NCBI GenBank assembly: GCA_007859835.1
Contig: SJPJ01000001.1
Span: 4,755,078 to 4,819,077 of the forward strand
Source of the DNA: Novipirellula herctigrandis
Lineage (GTDB): Bacteria; Planctomycetota; Planctomycetia; Pirellulales; Pirellulaceae
DNA: 64,000 nt
Direction: 5' to 3'
The notes under the pieces are model-generated. The model was not told the origin of the DNA and ran no database searches. It saw nothing but the letters and a program-made list of their open reading frames with translations. Shown piece by piece: positions 54,740 through 64,000 of this stretch; the first letter of the stretch is position 1; every line of letters begins with the position of its first letter. Position numbers and translations under genes: made by a program.

Positions 54740-55097
54740 ACCCGTGGCCCAACACCCCATTGGCGACAAACTCAGCTCAGGCAAAAGTCACTCACTGGCT
54801 TGGTGATTGCGCTCGCGACATATAAGGAAGACAGGAAAACCGTCTCTGTAATATCCGTGCTGTTTTCCCCTGATTGGTATTGGGATCGCACGCCACAACG
54901 TGACTCAAGATGCCTGTACAATGCTAAAACGCACGGGCTGACGCAATTGCAGCCGAAGCCCATTGTGGCACTATTGTGCTATTCGCAAATACGATCGTCA
55001 AGGTATTGCATTTTCGCCTCACCTATTATTGGCGTTGATAGTGAACGCAGCGATTGCAGTGAACCGTACTAAAATCCTTTGGCAATAGACAAGCAAG
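54740..55097. other. 358-base gap upstream of rhaA
   Basis: No gene or RNA structure was recognised. It separates the T6SS-associated cluster from the carbohydrate genes and should contain the rhaA promoter. The ribosome site before rhaA is weak (AAGCAAG directly before ATG). Confidence 0.4.
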
Positions 55098-56387
55098 ATG
55101 ACGAACTCAACAAACACCGAAAAAGCCTTTGAGCTAGCGACCGAGCAGTATGAATCGCTCGGAGTGAACGTAACTCGCGCGTTGGAGCGGCTACGGGAGG
55201 TCGCGATTTCGGTACAGTGCTGGCAGGGTGACGATGTTGTTGGCTTTGAAGGCAACGACGGCGCACTGGGCAATGGGTTAGCTGTTACAGGAAACTACCT
55301 TGGACGGGCACGCACACCCGATGAACTACGCAGCGATTTGGAGCTGGCGTATTCGTTGATCCCTGGAAATCACCGATTGAATCTGCATGCTTTGTACGGT
55401 GAATTCAACGGTCCCGTGGATCGAAACGAAATTGGCGTCGAACACTTTGCCGGTTGGATGGATTGGGCAGCAAGCCAAGGCGTTAAATTGGATTTCAACC
55501 CTAGTTACTTCTCGCATGAAAAAGCAAGCGATGGTTTCACATTGTCGAATGCCGATAGTGGCATCCGCCAATTTTGGATTGATCATGGAATCGCAACTCG
55601 CAAAATCGCGGCAGCCATGGGCGCCGCTCAGGGCAACCCGTGCATCAACAATTTCTGGGTACCGGACGGATTCAAAGACACCCCCGCTTCCCGAAAGGCT
55701 CCTCGAGAACGTTTGGCCGCGTCGCTTGATCAAATCTTTGCAGAAGCTCTTCCTGCGGCGCACACGCTCGACGCCGTGGAGTGCAAGTTGTTTGGCATTG
55801 GTAGTGAAAGCTACGTGGTGGGCTCTCATGAATTTTATCTGGGATACGCGATTTCGCGAAACAAAGTGCTGTGTTTGGATGCCGGTCACTTCCATCCAAC
55901 GGAGGTAATTTCAGACAAGATTTCATCGGTAATGATGTATGTTCCGGAGTTGCTTTTGCATGTTAGCCGCGGAGTGCGATGGGATAGTGACCACGTGGTG
56001 ACGTATACCGACGAGCTTCAAGCGATCATGCAGGAAATCGTGCGTGGCGAATTTCTTGAACGTGTTCATATCGGACTCGATTTTTTTGATGCCAGTATCA
56101 ATCGTGTTGCCGCGTGGGCGATCGGGACGCGGAACGCATTGAAAGCAGTCTTAGCTGGGTTACTAGAGCCCACCGAGCAACTGGAACAACTCGAACAAAG
56201 TGGTGACTACACTGCTCGACTTGCTTTGATGGAAGAGCAAAAGATGATGCCGTTGGGCGCCGTCTGGGACTACTACTGCCAAACTTCGGGAGTACCCGTT
56301 GGAGCAGCATGGCTCGAGAAAGTTCGCGAGTATGAAACGAGCGTCCAGTCATTGCGCAGCTCTGAATTGGGCACCGCGAACGCCTAA
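55098..56387 (+). CDS. rhaA: L-rhamnose isomerase
   Basis: The 429-residue product is close to the usual ~419 and matches RhaA throughout: [64 protein letters not shown] and [16 protein letters not shown], plus [20 protein letters not shown]. It converts L-rhamnose to L-rhamnulose in a Mn/Zn-dependent ketol isomerisation in the cytoplasm. The metal-site motif HFHPTE and the acidic residues around CLDAGH are intact. It is followed by a permease and a sulfatase gene, which fits use of rhamnose from sulfated algal polysaccharides. No kinase (rhaB) or aldolase (rhaD) gene is seen here. Confidence 0.95.
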   Translation: MTNSTNTEKAFELATEQYESLGVNVTRALERLREVAISVQCWQGDDVVGFEGNDGALGNGLAVTGNYLGRARTPDELRSDLELAYSLIPGNHRLNLHALYGEFNGPVDRNEIGVEHFAGWMDWAASQGVKLDFNPSYFSHEKASDGFTLSNADSGIRQFWIDHGIATRKIAAAMGAAQGNPCINNFWVPDGFKDTPASRKAPRERLAASLDQIFAEALPAAHTLDAVECKLFGIGSESYVVGSHEFYLGYAISRNKVLCLDAGHFHPTEVISDKISSVMMYVPELLLHVSRGVRWDSDHVVTYTDELQAIMQEIVRGEFLERVHIGLDFFDASINRVAAWAIGTRNALKAVLAGLLEPTEQLEQLEQSGDYTARLALMEEQKMMPLGAVWDYYCQTSGVPVGAAWLEKVREYETSVQSLRSSELGTANA

Positions 56388-56479
56388 GCCCATTTGCATG
56401 AACGCGCTGCTATAAATGAACGCGCTTTGAGCGCACTCCCTCTATCGACTCACACAAATTTTTAACCAACGGAATATCC

Positions 56480-57907
56480 ATGAGTGAAGACAAGTCAAAT
56501 TCGGGCGGTGAGTTCGAACGCGAACCGGTTCCCGATTCGGCGTTACTTGGATCCGGCAAGTTTTGGGGAATGTATGCTGGCGAACATGCCGCCGGAACCG
56601 AGTTCATGATCGGTCCCTTGTTCTTGGCCGCCGGGGCGAGTTTCCAGGATCTGATCCTTGGATTATTGCTCGGTAATATTCTTGCCGTGCTGACTTGGCG
56701 TTTCCTTGTCACACCGATCGCGATGGCCAAGCGGATGACGTTGTATTACCAACTCGAACGGATCGCCGGTGGCTCACTGGTAAAGTTCTACAACCTTGTC
56801 AACGGATTGTTATTCTGCTTCCTTGCGGGAGCGATGGTTACGGTGTCCGCATCGGCGGTTGGCGTTCCATTCGGCATCACGTTCGATGTGCCTGAGTCGA
56901 TGTTTGGCTTGAGCAATGCATCGTTTACCGCTTTGGTAGCGATTGTTGGCGTCGTGATCGCCCTGGTCGCTGCGGGGGGTTACCAACGTGTCGCCCATGT
57001 CGCCAACATCGCAGCACCATGGATGATCGCAGTGTTCGCCGCGTGCGGAATTGTATCGCTGGCTCAAATGGAGGCCACCAACATGGCTGCTTTGACGGAA
57101 GGCAAGTTTTGGACAGACGCGATTGCGTTTGTGCAAGAAAAGAATGGACCTCAAACTTTCGGTTTCTGGCAAATTGTGGTCTTCGCGTGGTTGTGTAATG
57201 GAGCCATGCATTTTGGGATGGCCGACCTATCGATTTTTCGTTTCGCTCGCAGTAAGTCTTCGGGATGGGCACCTTCGATCGGCATGTTCCTGGGGCACTA
57301 CATGGCTTGGATCGCAGCCGCGCTGCTGCTGGCAGCATTGATCAAGCTTACTCCTGATCTTGCGTTAGGGTCCGATGGGAAGGTCGCGGCGAATCCAGGA
57401 CTGCTTGCTTTCCAGTCCCTCGGTTGGACGGGCATTATCTGTGTGGTGATTGCCGGATGGACGACCGCCAACCCAACCATTTATCGAGCCGGATTGGCAT
57501 TCCAAGGAGTGCTGCCAAAGAGTTCGCGGACCGCCATGACACTAGTGGCTGGTACGGTAGCAACGATCGCTGGAGCATTTCCAAATCTATCGGCGCAATT
57601 ACTCGATTTCGTCGGCACCTACGGAACGGTTCTCGGTCCGATGGGCGCAGTGATTTTTGTTGATTTTTACTTGATGAAAAAGTTTGGCATGCGAGAGGAG
57701 TACGCGCTCCATAGTGGATCGTCGATCAGCATTGCCGTGATGGTCGCTTGGCTTTTACCAGTTGCCGTTGGCCTTTATCTGATTTTTGCGCAGGGATTGT
57801 TCGCTGCGTACGCAGTAGTACCTTGTTGGGTTGCTTGCGGAGCGATCTACCTTGTGCTCAGCAAATTCACCCAAAACTCAGTCGCAACAACCGAAGGGAA
57901 TATCTAA
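56480..57907 (+). CDS. NCS1-like (purine-cytosine permease type) membrane transporter
   Basis: The 475-residue product has about 12 membrane helices after a ~20-residue cytoplasmic start. The first helices carry LLGSGKFWGMYAGEHAAGTE and ILAVLTWRFLVTPIAMAKR, the pattern of the NCS1 family (CodB-like). It has TTANPTIYRAGLAFQG and LLDFVGTYGTVLGPMGAVIF as further family-like stretches. NCS1 proteins usually carry nucleobases or related compounds by cation symport, but placement directly after rhaA suggests a sugar such as L-rhamnose (inference). The 3' end overlaps the next start (TAATG). Confidence 0.8.
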   Translation: MSEDKSNSGGEFEREPVPDSALLGSGKFWGMYAGEHAAGTEFMIGPLFLAAGASFQDLILGLLLGNILAVLTWRFLVTPIAMAKRMTLYYQLERIAGGSLVKFYNLVNGLLFCFLAGAMVTVSASAVGVPFGITFDVPESMFGLSNASFTALVAIVGVVIALVAAGGYQRVAHVANIAAPWMIAVFAACGIVSLAQMEATNMAALTEGKFWTDAIAFVQEKNGPQTFGFWQIVVFAWLCNGAMHFGMADLSIFRFARSKSSGWAPSIGMFLGHYMAWIAAALLLAALIKLTPDLALGSDGKVAANPGLLAFQSLGWTGIICVVIAGWTTANPTIYRAGLAFQGVLPKSSRTAMTLVAGTVATIAGAFPNLSAQLLDFVGTYGTVLGPMGAVIFVDFYLMKKFGMREEYALHSGSSISIAVMVAWLLPVAVGLYLIFAQGLFAAYAVVPCWVACGAIYLVLSKFTQNSVATTEGNI

Positions 57908-58104
57908 TGAACATGCCTGCAAAACTTGTTTCCTTGGTTGCACTTGGCACGGTGATCATTCCGTGTTTGCTGTACTTCGTTGGTGCGATTGGCATAGACG
58001 CTGTGAAGTGGGCGGCACTCGTTGGAACCATCGTTTGGTTCATCGCGACCCCGATGTGGATGAGTCGCGAATTGCCGAAGGATGCAACGGAGGTCGAGAT
58101 CTAG
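57907..58104 (+). CDS. 65-residue membrane protein coupled to the transporter
   Basis: The ATG overlaps the transporter stop (TAATG) and AAGGGA lies eight bases upstream inside that gene. The product has two predicted membrane helices (VSLVALGTVIIPCLLYFVGA and VKWAALVGTIVWFIATPMWM), and ends with a short acidic tail (PKDATEVEI). It is too small to be a carrier on its own and may be an accessory subunit of the permease. I know no named family for it. Confidence 0.75.
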   Translation: MNMPAKLVSLVALGTVIIPCLLYFVGAIGIDAVKWAALVGTIVWFIATPMWMSRELPKDATEVEI

Positions 58105-58332
58105 ATAGCTTCAGCGATTGCCGCAGGCAACACACCTCGCTGCGTAACAAGAAGTCGCAGCGTTGTGGATGGTTCCAAGGCAACGTTCGGCGCGAAATTG
58201 AAGCAGTTCGTAACAACGACCTAGAAAGAATTGCTCCGGTCGATCAGGAGACGAAAAAGAGAAGGCGCCGAACAACCAAGCGGCAGCGATGACTGGTATG
58301 ATTGAAGTCAAAATCAATCCCGGGAACTCTAG

Positions 58333-60141
58333 ATGAAGTCCATATCTACATTCGCTTCGTTACTGATTTCTATTTTCGCGATGCCTTTGGCTGCCTTTGC
58401 GACGCAGCCAAATTTGGTCATTTTCCTAGCCGATGATGCGGGATGGGGAGACTATAGCCATTCGGGCAATGAGCAGGTTTCCACGCCGAACATCGACTCG
58501 ATCGCATCGGGTGGCGTATCGCTCGATCGCTTCTACGTCTGTTCAGTTTGTTCACCCACGCGCGCTGAGTTTCTGACGGGCCGCTATCACCCACGCAGCG
58601 GCGTGCGAGGAGTTTCCACAGGTCAAGAACGTCTCAACATCGATGAAAAGACGATCGCGGATGCTTTCAAATCGGCCGGATACGCCACGGGGGCTTTCGG
58701 TAAATGGCACAACGGCAGCCAATGGCCCTACCATCCTATGGCGCGAGGATTCGATGAGTACTTTGGCCACACCGCTGGCCACTGGGGTGAGTATTTTGAT
58801 CCACCACTCGAAGAGAACGGCCACATGGTCCGTACCAAGGGCTTCATCGTGGATGTCTGCTCGGATCGCGTGTTGAACTTTATCGATAGAAACAAGGAGA
58901 AACCTTTCCTGTGCTACGTGCCCTTCACCACGCCACATTCTCCGTGGGCGGCGCCTGAGAAAGATTGGAAACGTTTCAAAGACAAACCGATCACGCAGCG
59001 CGCCACCGACGCAAAGGCTGAAGTCGATGACTACACACGATGCGCGCTAGCGATGGTTGAGAATCAAGATTGGAACGTGGGGCGTGTGCTCACCAAGCTT
59101 AAAGAACATGGCGTCGATGACAACACCATTGTCGTCTACTTCTCTGACAACGGGCCGAACAGTCACCGCTGGACTGGTGGTATGAAGGGCCGCAAAGGCA
59201 GCACGGACGAAGGTGGCTTACGGTCGGTTTGTTACATTCGCTGGCCAGCCAAAATTGCTGCCGGACACACGGTCACGCAGATCAGTGGCGCCATCGATTT
59301 GCTACCGACACTCACCACACTCGCAGGCGTGAACCGCGTTGGGGATAAACCCCTTGATGGACGTGACCTAACACCGCTGCTTATGCGACAAGGTGCCGAC
59401 TGGTCAGGGCATCGACACTTTTCCACATGGGCGGGAAAGGTGAGCGTGCGAACACAGACGTACCGCCTGGACCATCAGGGCAATCTCTTTGACATGATCG
59501 CTGATCCCGGTCAAACCAAACCGATCAATCATCAGCAGCCCGCGATTGCCGCCGAACTCACTGAGGCGGTTCAATCTTGGCGTCAAGAAATGTTTGGCGC
59601 CACGACAGCACCGGCGAAGGTCAAAGGCGACAAGAAAAAGGGAAAACGCAACGCGGTGGATCCGCGGCCGCTGACGGTTGGCTACCACGAATTTCCGGTC
59701 ACCATGTTGCCGGCCCGTGACGGTGAACCTCACGGTGGCGTCCAACGCAGTGGCGGCGCCCCAAACTGTTCCTATTTCGTTGATTGGACCAGCAAAGAAG
59801 ACACCATGGTTTGGCTGCTCGATGTGCACACCGCGGGACGATATGACGTCACGATCGATTACACCTGCAAAGTGCCTGATGCCGGATCAACGATCGAGTT
59901 AAGTTTTGACGACGCGCGACTCACAGGCAAAGTGACACCTGGATGGGATCCACCTCTAAACACGAATCAAGACACCCTTCCGCGGCCAAAGGCAGAGAGT
60001 CAGATGAAGGAATTCCGCACATTGAAACTCGGCGAATTCAGCCTTCCCGCCGGAGTGGGACCTTTGACACTGCGTGCGGTCGACATTCCCGGAGAATCGG
60101 TCATGGACGTGCGTCGGGTCACGCTGACGTTGCTTCCCTGA
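58333..60141 (+). CDS. Secreted sulfatase
   Basis: The 602-residue product has a signal peptide (residues 1-23, ending AAFA) and an alkaline-phosphatase-fold sulfatase domain. NLVIFLADDAGWGDY gives the metal-binding Asp pair, and CSPTR at residues 73-77 is the C-x-P-x-R site where Cys73 becomes formylglycine, followed by AEFLTGRY. FGKWHNG and YFSDNGPN are further conserved motifs. The last ~150 residues (ARDGEPHGGVQRSGGAPNCS onward) form a beta-sandwich, possibly carbohydrate-binding. It should remove sulfate from polysaccharides outside the cytoplasm, consistent with rhaA and a rhamnose-rich algal substrate such as ulvan (inference). An anaerobic or aerobic formylglycine enzyme is needed elsewhere. 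Confidence 0.93.
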   Translation: MKSISTFASLLISIFAMPLAAFATQPNLVIFLADDAGWGDYSHSGNEQVSTPNIDSIASGGVSLDRFYVCSVCSPTRAEFLTGRYHPRSGVRGVSTGQERLNIDEKTIADAFKSAGYATGAFGKWHNGSQWPYHPMARGFDEYFGHTAGHWGEYFDPPLEENGHMVRTKGFIVDVCSDRVLNFIDRNKEKPFLCYVPFTTPHSPWAAPEKDWKRFKDKPITQRATDAKAEVDDYTRCALAMVENQDWNVGRVLTKLKEHGVDDNTIVVYFSDNGPNSHRWTGGMKGRKGSTDEGGLRSVCYIRWPAKIAAGHTVTQISGAIDLLPTLTTLAGVNRVGDKPLDGRDLTPLLMRQGADWSGHRHFSTWAGKVSVRTQTYRLDHQGNLFDMIADPGQTKPINHQQPAIAAELTEAVQSWRQEMFGATTAPAKVKGDKKKGKRNAVDPRPLTVGYHEFPVTMLPARDGEPHGGVQRSGGAPNCSYFVDWTSKEDTMVWLLDVHTAGRYDVTIDYTCKVPDAGSTIELSFDDARLTGKVTPGWDPPLNTNQDTLPRPKAESQMKEFRTLKLGEFSLPAGVGPLTLRAVDIPGESVMDVRRVTLTLLP

Positions 60142-60302
60142 GCTTCGCATCTACGTGTACGCGATGTCGTCACACTAAGAAGCTAGCAATCCCCCAATTG
60201 ACAGAATTCCTCTCAGGGTGCCGCGGAACTTGGATTGCCACGCCGTGGACGTCCTCGGAATATCCGTAATTCGCCTGCGGAGCGGGCGAAACAACACGCA
60301 AT

Positions 60303-61184
60303 ATGGAGGAATGGCAAGAGGCCGAAATGGGGTTTCCGGATACTTTCACGAACGGCGGCAGTCGTTTTATACCAGTGTTTGTTGCGTATCCGAGCATCCG
60401 CGTCGTTGTCGCGGACGATGCCGCCAAGATGCAATTGAAGGCTGCCAATACGTCCTCTGCTGCGCCGCTTTCAACCGAACACGTCGAACGATCACTTGCG
60501 GAGCTGGAACAGAGCAGTGAGATCACCGTCGACGTCAAACTACAGGCCACCGACAATTACAAAGCCGCAATAAAGAACCTACAATCAGCGGAAGCCAGCG
60601 ATGCTCGATTGAATCGATTGAGGACCGAGACCGAGTCGATAGCTCAGCGTACCGAACAATTCAGAAAACAGCGAAGTGAGCTGAAGGATCAAAAGCCAAC
60701 TGTCGATGCGAAACTCTCACTCCAAGAACTTGAGCAACTCTTAACGCAGGTAGAATTGCAGCTATCGCCATTTTAAGAAGCGAGGCAGGACGCAGAGACT
60801 GAACTTCAAGCACGTTCGCCACGGCGAAAAGAAATCCGCGAACGCATGGTGGCGATTCAAGAGAAAATCTCCAACGTGCTGGCACAACTTCGCTCACTAG
60901 CCACCATCGAATTGACTCCACCAAGCCAATCATCAGCCGCCCGACTCGCTTCGCGTCGCCTTACGCTTGAAAAGGAAAAACCTGCGTTAAAGGCCGCACT
61001 AACGAAGTTTGACGCGGAAGATGCGGCGGACTTGGTCCGTCTGCGAATGGACTTGGCTGCGTGCAACACGACCTTCATCGAGAAGCTAGTCTCACTGATT
61101 CACGAGCGAATCAACGCCGAACGTGAAGCTGCTGCCGAAGGATCGGTTCCGTTGGCGAAAAGGTTGGATCGGATGATCGTGTGA
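60303..61184 (+). pseudogene. Decayed coiled-coil gene, possibly an MscS/KefA-type channel remnant
   Basis: One frame runs from 60303 with an in-frame TAA at 60774 and continues open to 61184. Together it would encode about 290 residues. The text is charged coiled coil: DNYKAAIKNLQSAEASDARL, LNRLRTETESIAQRTEQFRK, TLEKEKPALKAALTKFDAED, DLVRLRMDLAACNTTF. This resembles the periplasmic helical region of large MscS/MscK channels, but the channel part is missing and the C-terminus ends early. It therefore looks like a truncated remnant. The start is uncertain. Confidence 0.55.
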
Positions 61185-61201
61185 TTCGGCTGCGGAATCA
61201 C
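61181..61201 (+). terminator. Weak hairpin after the remnant gene
   Basis: gtgattc and gaatcac form a 7-bp stem around ggctgcg, and the stem overlaps the stop codon. There is no T-run, so termination is doubtful. Confidence 0.3.
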
Positions 61202-61396
61202 GAAATTTCGGAGATTCCCCGCGCCAATCGGGTGCAATTGAGGGAAATGGCGGGCTGAGTTTCAACCAAAACGCGGAATTCGATTGGCGGCAATCGTGTC
61301 TAATTTGGTAGCCTCAGGACAAGGTTCTGGTTCGAACACCAGTTTCACGGGACCTTTGCGACCAACCGTGCTTGAAAGCAAAGAAGACTCTATCCA

Positions 61397-64000
61397 ATGC
61401 GCCATCGTCGATTAGCCGTACCGATTTCATATGTGCATTTGGTATTGGCAGCGATCGTGATGATGGCTTGGACGGCGGGCGCAACAGCACAGGAACCAGC
61501 TGCGCGACCACAACGTGAAGCGAAGAACACCCCCATAGCGAAACCACCTTTGCCAAAAGTACGGTACTGGACGACACAGTGGTCGTTCAAAGAGATGAAT
61601 GTTGCCAAGCTAGCGAAACAGCTTGAGTCAATCGGCATTGATACCGGATTGACCCTGCAAGGCAAAGTGACCGTTCAGTTTGACGTCGGTATCCCGATGA
61701 CGGCAATTGGAGATGGAGCGGCGTACCGCTTCGACGGCACACTGAGTAGCCCATCGTTGATCGTTGATGGCGTGCAGTTGAAAGACCTGAACACATCCAT
61801 TGTTTACCGAGATGGGGTGGCGACTCTTGAAAACCTGAACTCGTTAGTCGTTGACCGCAAAGGAATGAGTCAACCGCCTGGACAGATTAGTGGTCGTGCC
61901 ACAGTGCTATTGGTCCCGGCAGGTGATGTGACGGCCGATTTGGAAGTGAAGGGAATCTCTTTGGCACCGATTGCTGCCTTGGTCAACAAGTTCACTCAGC
62001 AACACGATGAACGGCTGCTCCAGGGAGGTGAGTTGTCAGGCAAAGTCAAATTGCGTGTCCCGCTCTCTAGCGTGGACAGGATCGAGACTTACCAACTCGA
62101 CGGAAACGTAACTGGTAAAGGTCTGAAACTATCGGACCTGCCGCCAGCTGACTTCGACACTGGACGAGTACAGATTACAAATGGAAAACTGTTGCTTGAT
62201 GCGTTCTCGATGATGGCACGTCGCGGCGAGGAAACGAAAGATTCGATTCAAATCCTGGCAAAGGCCTCTGTGCCTCTGACGGACAAAGGCGAATTTCAGT
62301 TTGAGCTAGCCGGTGACAATTTACCCGTTGGAACCGTGGCCCGAATGCTCACGCAGCCCCAAGCAACAAGCACGAACCACGTCGCCGAGGGCAAACTTGA
62401 CTTGCATCTTACCGGCAAGGGGCGACTCCGTGAGAATCTTCAAAATTCAACTTGGGATCTTCGTGGCGCCGTGGCGTCGCCGGGACTAGCCATTGCTGGT
62501 TTCGATCTGGGCACGTTAGAGCACAACATCCATTTGACGCCAACTGAATTCAACCTCACTCCGAAACGGAAGCCCGAAAATCTACCCACCACATTCCGCC
62601 TCAAACAATTTCACTCGAACTACTCCATCACCGATGAATCATTGGTCATCAATGGAATTGACGCATCGTTATTTGACGGTCGATTGATGGGGTCGGCGAA
62701 TGTTCCACTGGGATCAACCGGTGACCTCGTCGTTAAACTGAACCTTGACAAGATTCGACGCTCGATCGCATTGCCTATCGCTTCTCGCTCGACAATGACA
62801 CTGACCACCGTGTTTTCCGGTGATCTTGATTGGACAGTTCCCATCGATGCCGTTGACCAGCCCGTTGAGCATCAGGGAAGAGCAAAAATTTCCTTGCAGA
62901 ACATCACACTCGGCAGTACTGACATCGGGAATCTGGAGCTAAGGGTTGCAGCACAAGCGGGAGAAGTCTCGCTGACAGCAGATGGCAAAGTTTTTGATGG
63001 TACCGTCAAGGTCGAAACCAACGCGGCAATGCAGGCCAACGATCACTGGTCAAACATCCGTCGACGGTTGACCAAAACCATGCTGAATTTTGGGGATGTG
63101 TCAATTGGTTCTCTGCTCACTTTGGCCACCGGAAACAGAGCGAACTTGATGGGGCTGGCGTCCGGCGAAGTGGTAGTCAGCGGTTTCAATGGGAACGTCA
63201 CGTCCATGGCTGCGATTCCCAATGCGGATATCACTTTCGAACTGAGCAGCGTCAGCCATCGTTCGCGATTAATCTCTCGGGCGTTGCGATTACGCGGGAA
63301 ATTGGAGCGAGGAATTTTCAGTATCGACTCCTTCGTCGGCGATTACGCCGGCGGCACGGCCAGGGTGGAAGGGCGAGTCTACTTGGTTGATCCTAAGAGT
63401 ACATTACGCCCGAAGGCTGACCTGCGTTTGTCGGCAAGTCGCGTCACTCTCGATCGTGGACTCTGGTTTCTTGGTGATCTAGCCAACGATTACCAAGGGC
63501 GAGCATCCGTAACCGCAACCGTCGCCGGCTATGGTGAATCCATCCGTGTTCGCGGCAGTGTGGATGGCCGAGAATTGGTGTTTTATGGGCTCCGCCTCGG
63601 TTCCGCACATAGTGGGATTGCCGCAGACGCGGACATCGGTCACCAGAGCTGGAAACTTCGTTTTCCTTCGGTTCGATCGAGCCTGGGTGGCGGACAGGTC
63701 GAAGGTGAACTATCGCTCGGGTCGCCCCGAAGTGGTGGGCGTGGCGTCGATTTCATTAGCCGATGGCGAACGCGGAGAGTTGACTTCTTCCGCTTGACAA
63801 CACAGTTGGGAAAATCCAATTCCCTAGCCCACGGTGAAATTACGGGTGATTTGGCTCTTCGCGGAAAATCCATTCGTTCCATCGACGATTTGGCCGGCAG
63901 GTTCGATTTCAAGCTCGGGCAAACGCGCGGTGCGGCCATACCGGGACTGATTGGAGTGTCACGATTCCTCGGACCAGCCTCACTGGCAACACAAACGTTC
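61397..64000 (+). CDS. Large AsmA/TamB-like exported protein (3' end outside window)
   Basis: The frame is open for 868 codons from the ATG at 61397 to the end of the window, with no stop. An upstream stop lies about 22 bases before the ATG. The N-terminus is a signal sequence or anchor (MRHRRLAVPISYVHLVLAAI, ending ATAQ at about residue 33). The rest is repetitive beta-strand text, typical of AsmA/TamB-like lipid-transfer or envelope-assembly proteins: GRATVLLVPAGDVTADLEVK, GELSGKVKLRVPLSSV, LVINGIDASLFDGRLMGSAN, SASRVTLDRGLWFLGDLAND. The last visible residues (GAAIPGLIGVSRFL) still lie in this type of region. Function is inferred from the pattern. Final length cannot be seen. Confidence 0.72.
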   Translation, partial: MRHRRLAVPISYVHLVLAAIVMMAWTAGATAQEPAARPQREAKNTPIAKPPLPKVRYWTTQWSFKEMNVAKLAKQLESIGIDTGLTLQGKVTVQFDVGIPMTAIGDGAAYRFDGTLSSPSLIVDGVQLKDLNTSIVYRDGVATLENLNSLVVDRKGMSQPPGQISGRATVLLVPAGDVTADLEVKGISLAPIAALVNKFTQQHDERLLQGGELSGKVKLRVPLSSVDRIETYQLDGNVTGKGLKLSDLPPADFDTGRVQITNGKLLLDAFSMMARRGEETKDSIQILAKASVPLTDKGEFQFELAGDNLPVGTVARMLTQPQATSTNHVAEGKLDLHLTGKGRLRENLQNSTWDLRGAVASPGLAIAGFDLGTLEHNIHLTPTEFNLTPKRKPENLPTTFRLKQFHSNYSITDESLVINGIDASLFDGRLMGSANVPLGSTGDLVVKLNLDKIRRSIALPIASRSTMTLTTVFSGDLDWTVPIDAVDQPVEHQGRAKISLQNITLGSTDIGNLELRVAAQAGEVSLTADGKVFDGTVKVETNAAMQANDHWSNIRRRLTKTMLNFGDVSIGSLLTLATGNRANLMGLASGEVVVSGFNGNVTSMAAIPNADITFELSSVSHRSRLISRALRLRGKLERGIFSIDSFVGDYAGGTARVEGRVYLVDPKSTLRPKADLRLSASRVTLDRGLWFLGDLANDYQGRASVTATVAGYGESIRVRGSVDGRELVFYGLRLGSAHSGIAADADIGHQSWKLRFPSVRSSLGGGQVEGELSLGSPRSGGRGVDFISRWRTRRVDFFRLTTQLGKSNSLAHGEITGDLALRGKSIRSIDDLAGRFDFKLGQTRGAAIPGLIGVSRFLGPASLATQTF

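Overview
The window looks like chromosomal DNA of a marine planctomycete of the Rhodopirellula type. The signs are a YTV-type cysteine-rich secreted protein, a secreted sulfatase next to L-rhamnose isomerase, a giant repeat protein ending in dockerin-like calcium motifs, a large AsmA-like protein, many long secreted or single-pass proteins, and loosely packed intergenic DNA with short palindromes. The assignment rests on gene content only. No RNA genes, CRISPR array, IS element or transposase were seen.

Layout. (1) 1-6.4 kb: the 3' part of a giant repeat/dockerin protein converges on a secreted cysteine-rich HEAT-like protein, with a hairpin terminator between them. (2) 6.7-20.4 kb, minus strand: a type VI secretion (T6SS) operon in the order tssA-tssB-tssC-second tssC-tagJ-tssE-tssF-tssG-tssH(clpV), preceded by a TPR/methyltransferase gene. 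(3) 20.8-30 kb: a plus-strand membrane Ser/Thr kinase with a ~1000-residue extracytoplasmic part converges on a minus-strand operon tssK-tssL-short tssM-small protein-sigma factor. (4) 30.1-36.3 kb: a 1596-residue single-pass protein with a caspase-like fold that lacks catalytic residues, then a zinc-cluster protein. (5) 36.5-45.5 kb: the tube, spike and cargo region, hcp1, vgrG, a PAAR-tipped candidate toxin with a possible immunity gene, and several small candidate effectors including two with a peptidoglycan-binding domain joined to a cysteine-peptidase-like or L,D-transpeptidase-like domain, closed by hcp2. (6) 45.9-54.7 kb: a secreted protein sharing a C-terminal domain with the first giant protein, a methyltransferase, a YTV-like protein, an FHA-domain protein, and a second giant single-pass protein with a dead caspase-like domain plus a vWA domain. 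(7) 55-64 kb: rhaA, an NCS1-like permease, a 65-residue membrane protein, a sulfatase, a decayed coiled-coil gene, and the 5' part of an AsmA/TamB-like gene.

How it may work. Sheath (TssB/TssC), baseplate (TssE, F, G, K, VgrG, PAAR), tube (Hcp), recycling ATPase (ClpV) and two membrane-complex proteins (TssL, TssM) are all present. TssM stops just after its third membrane helix, its P-loop is degenerate, and no TssJ lipoprotein was found. The periplasmic half of the usual membrane complex is therefore missing from TssM. The two giant single-pass proteins that flank the cargo region are paralogous at the N-terminus, and are the best local candidates to replace it (inference). A kinase, an FHA protein and a sigma factor in the same cluster suggest dedicated control by phosphorylation and transcription (inference). 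The most novel part is this variant T6SS: a truncated TssM together with two giant pseudo-caspase proteins, one of them carrying a vWA domain.
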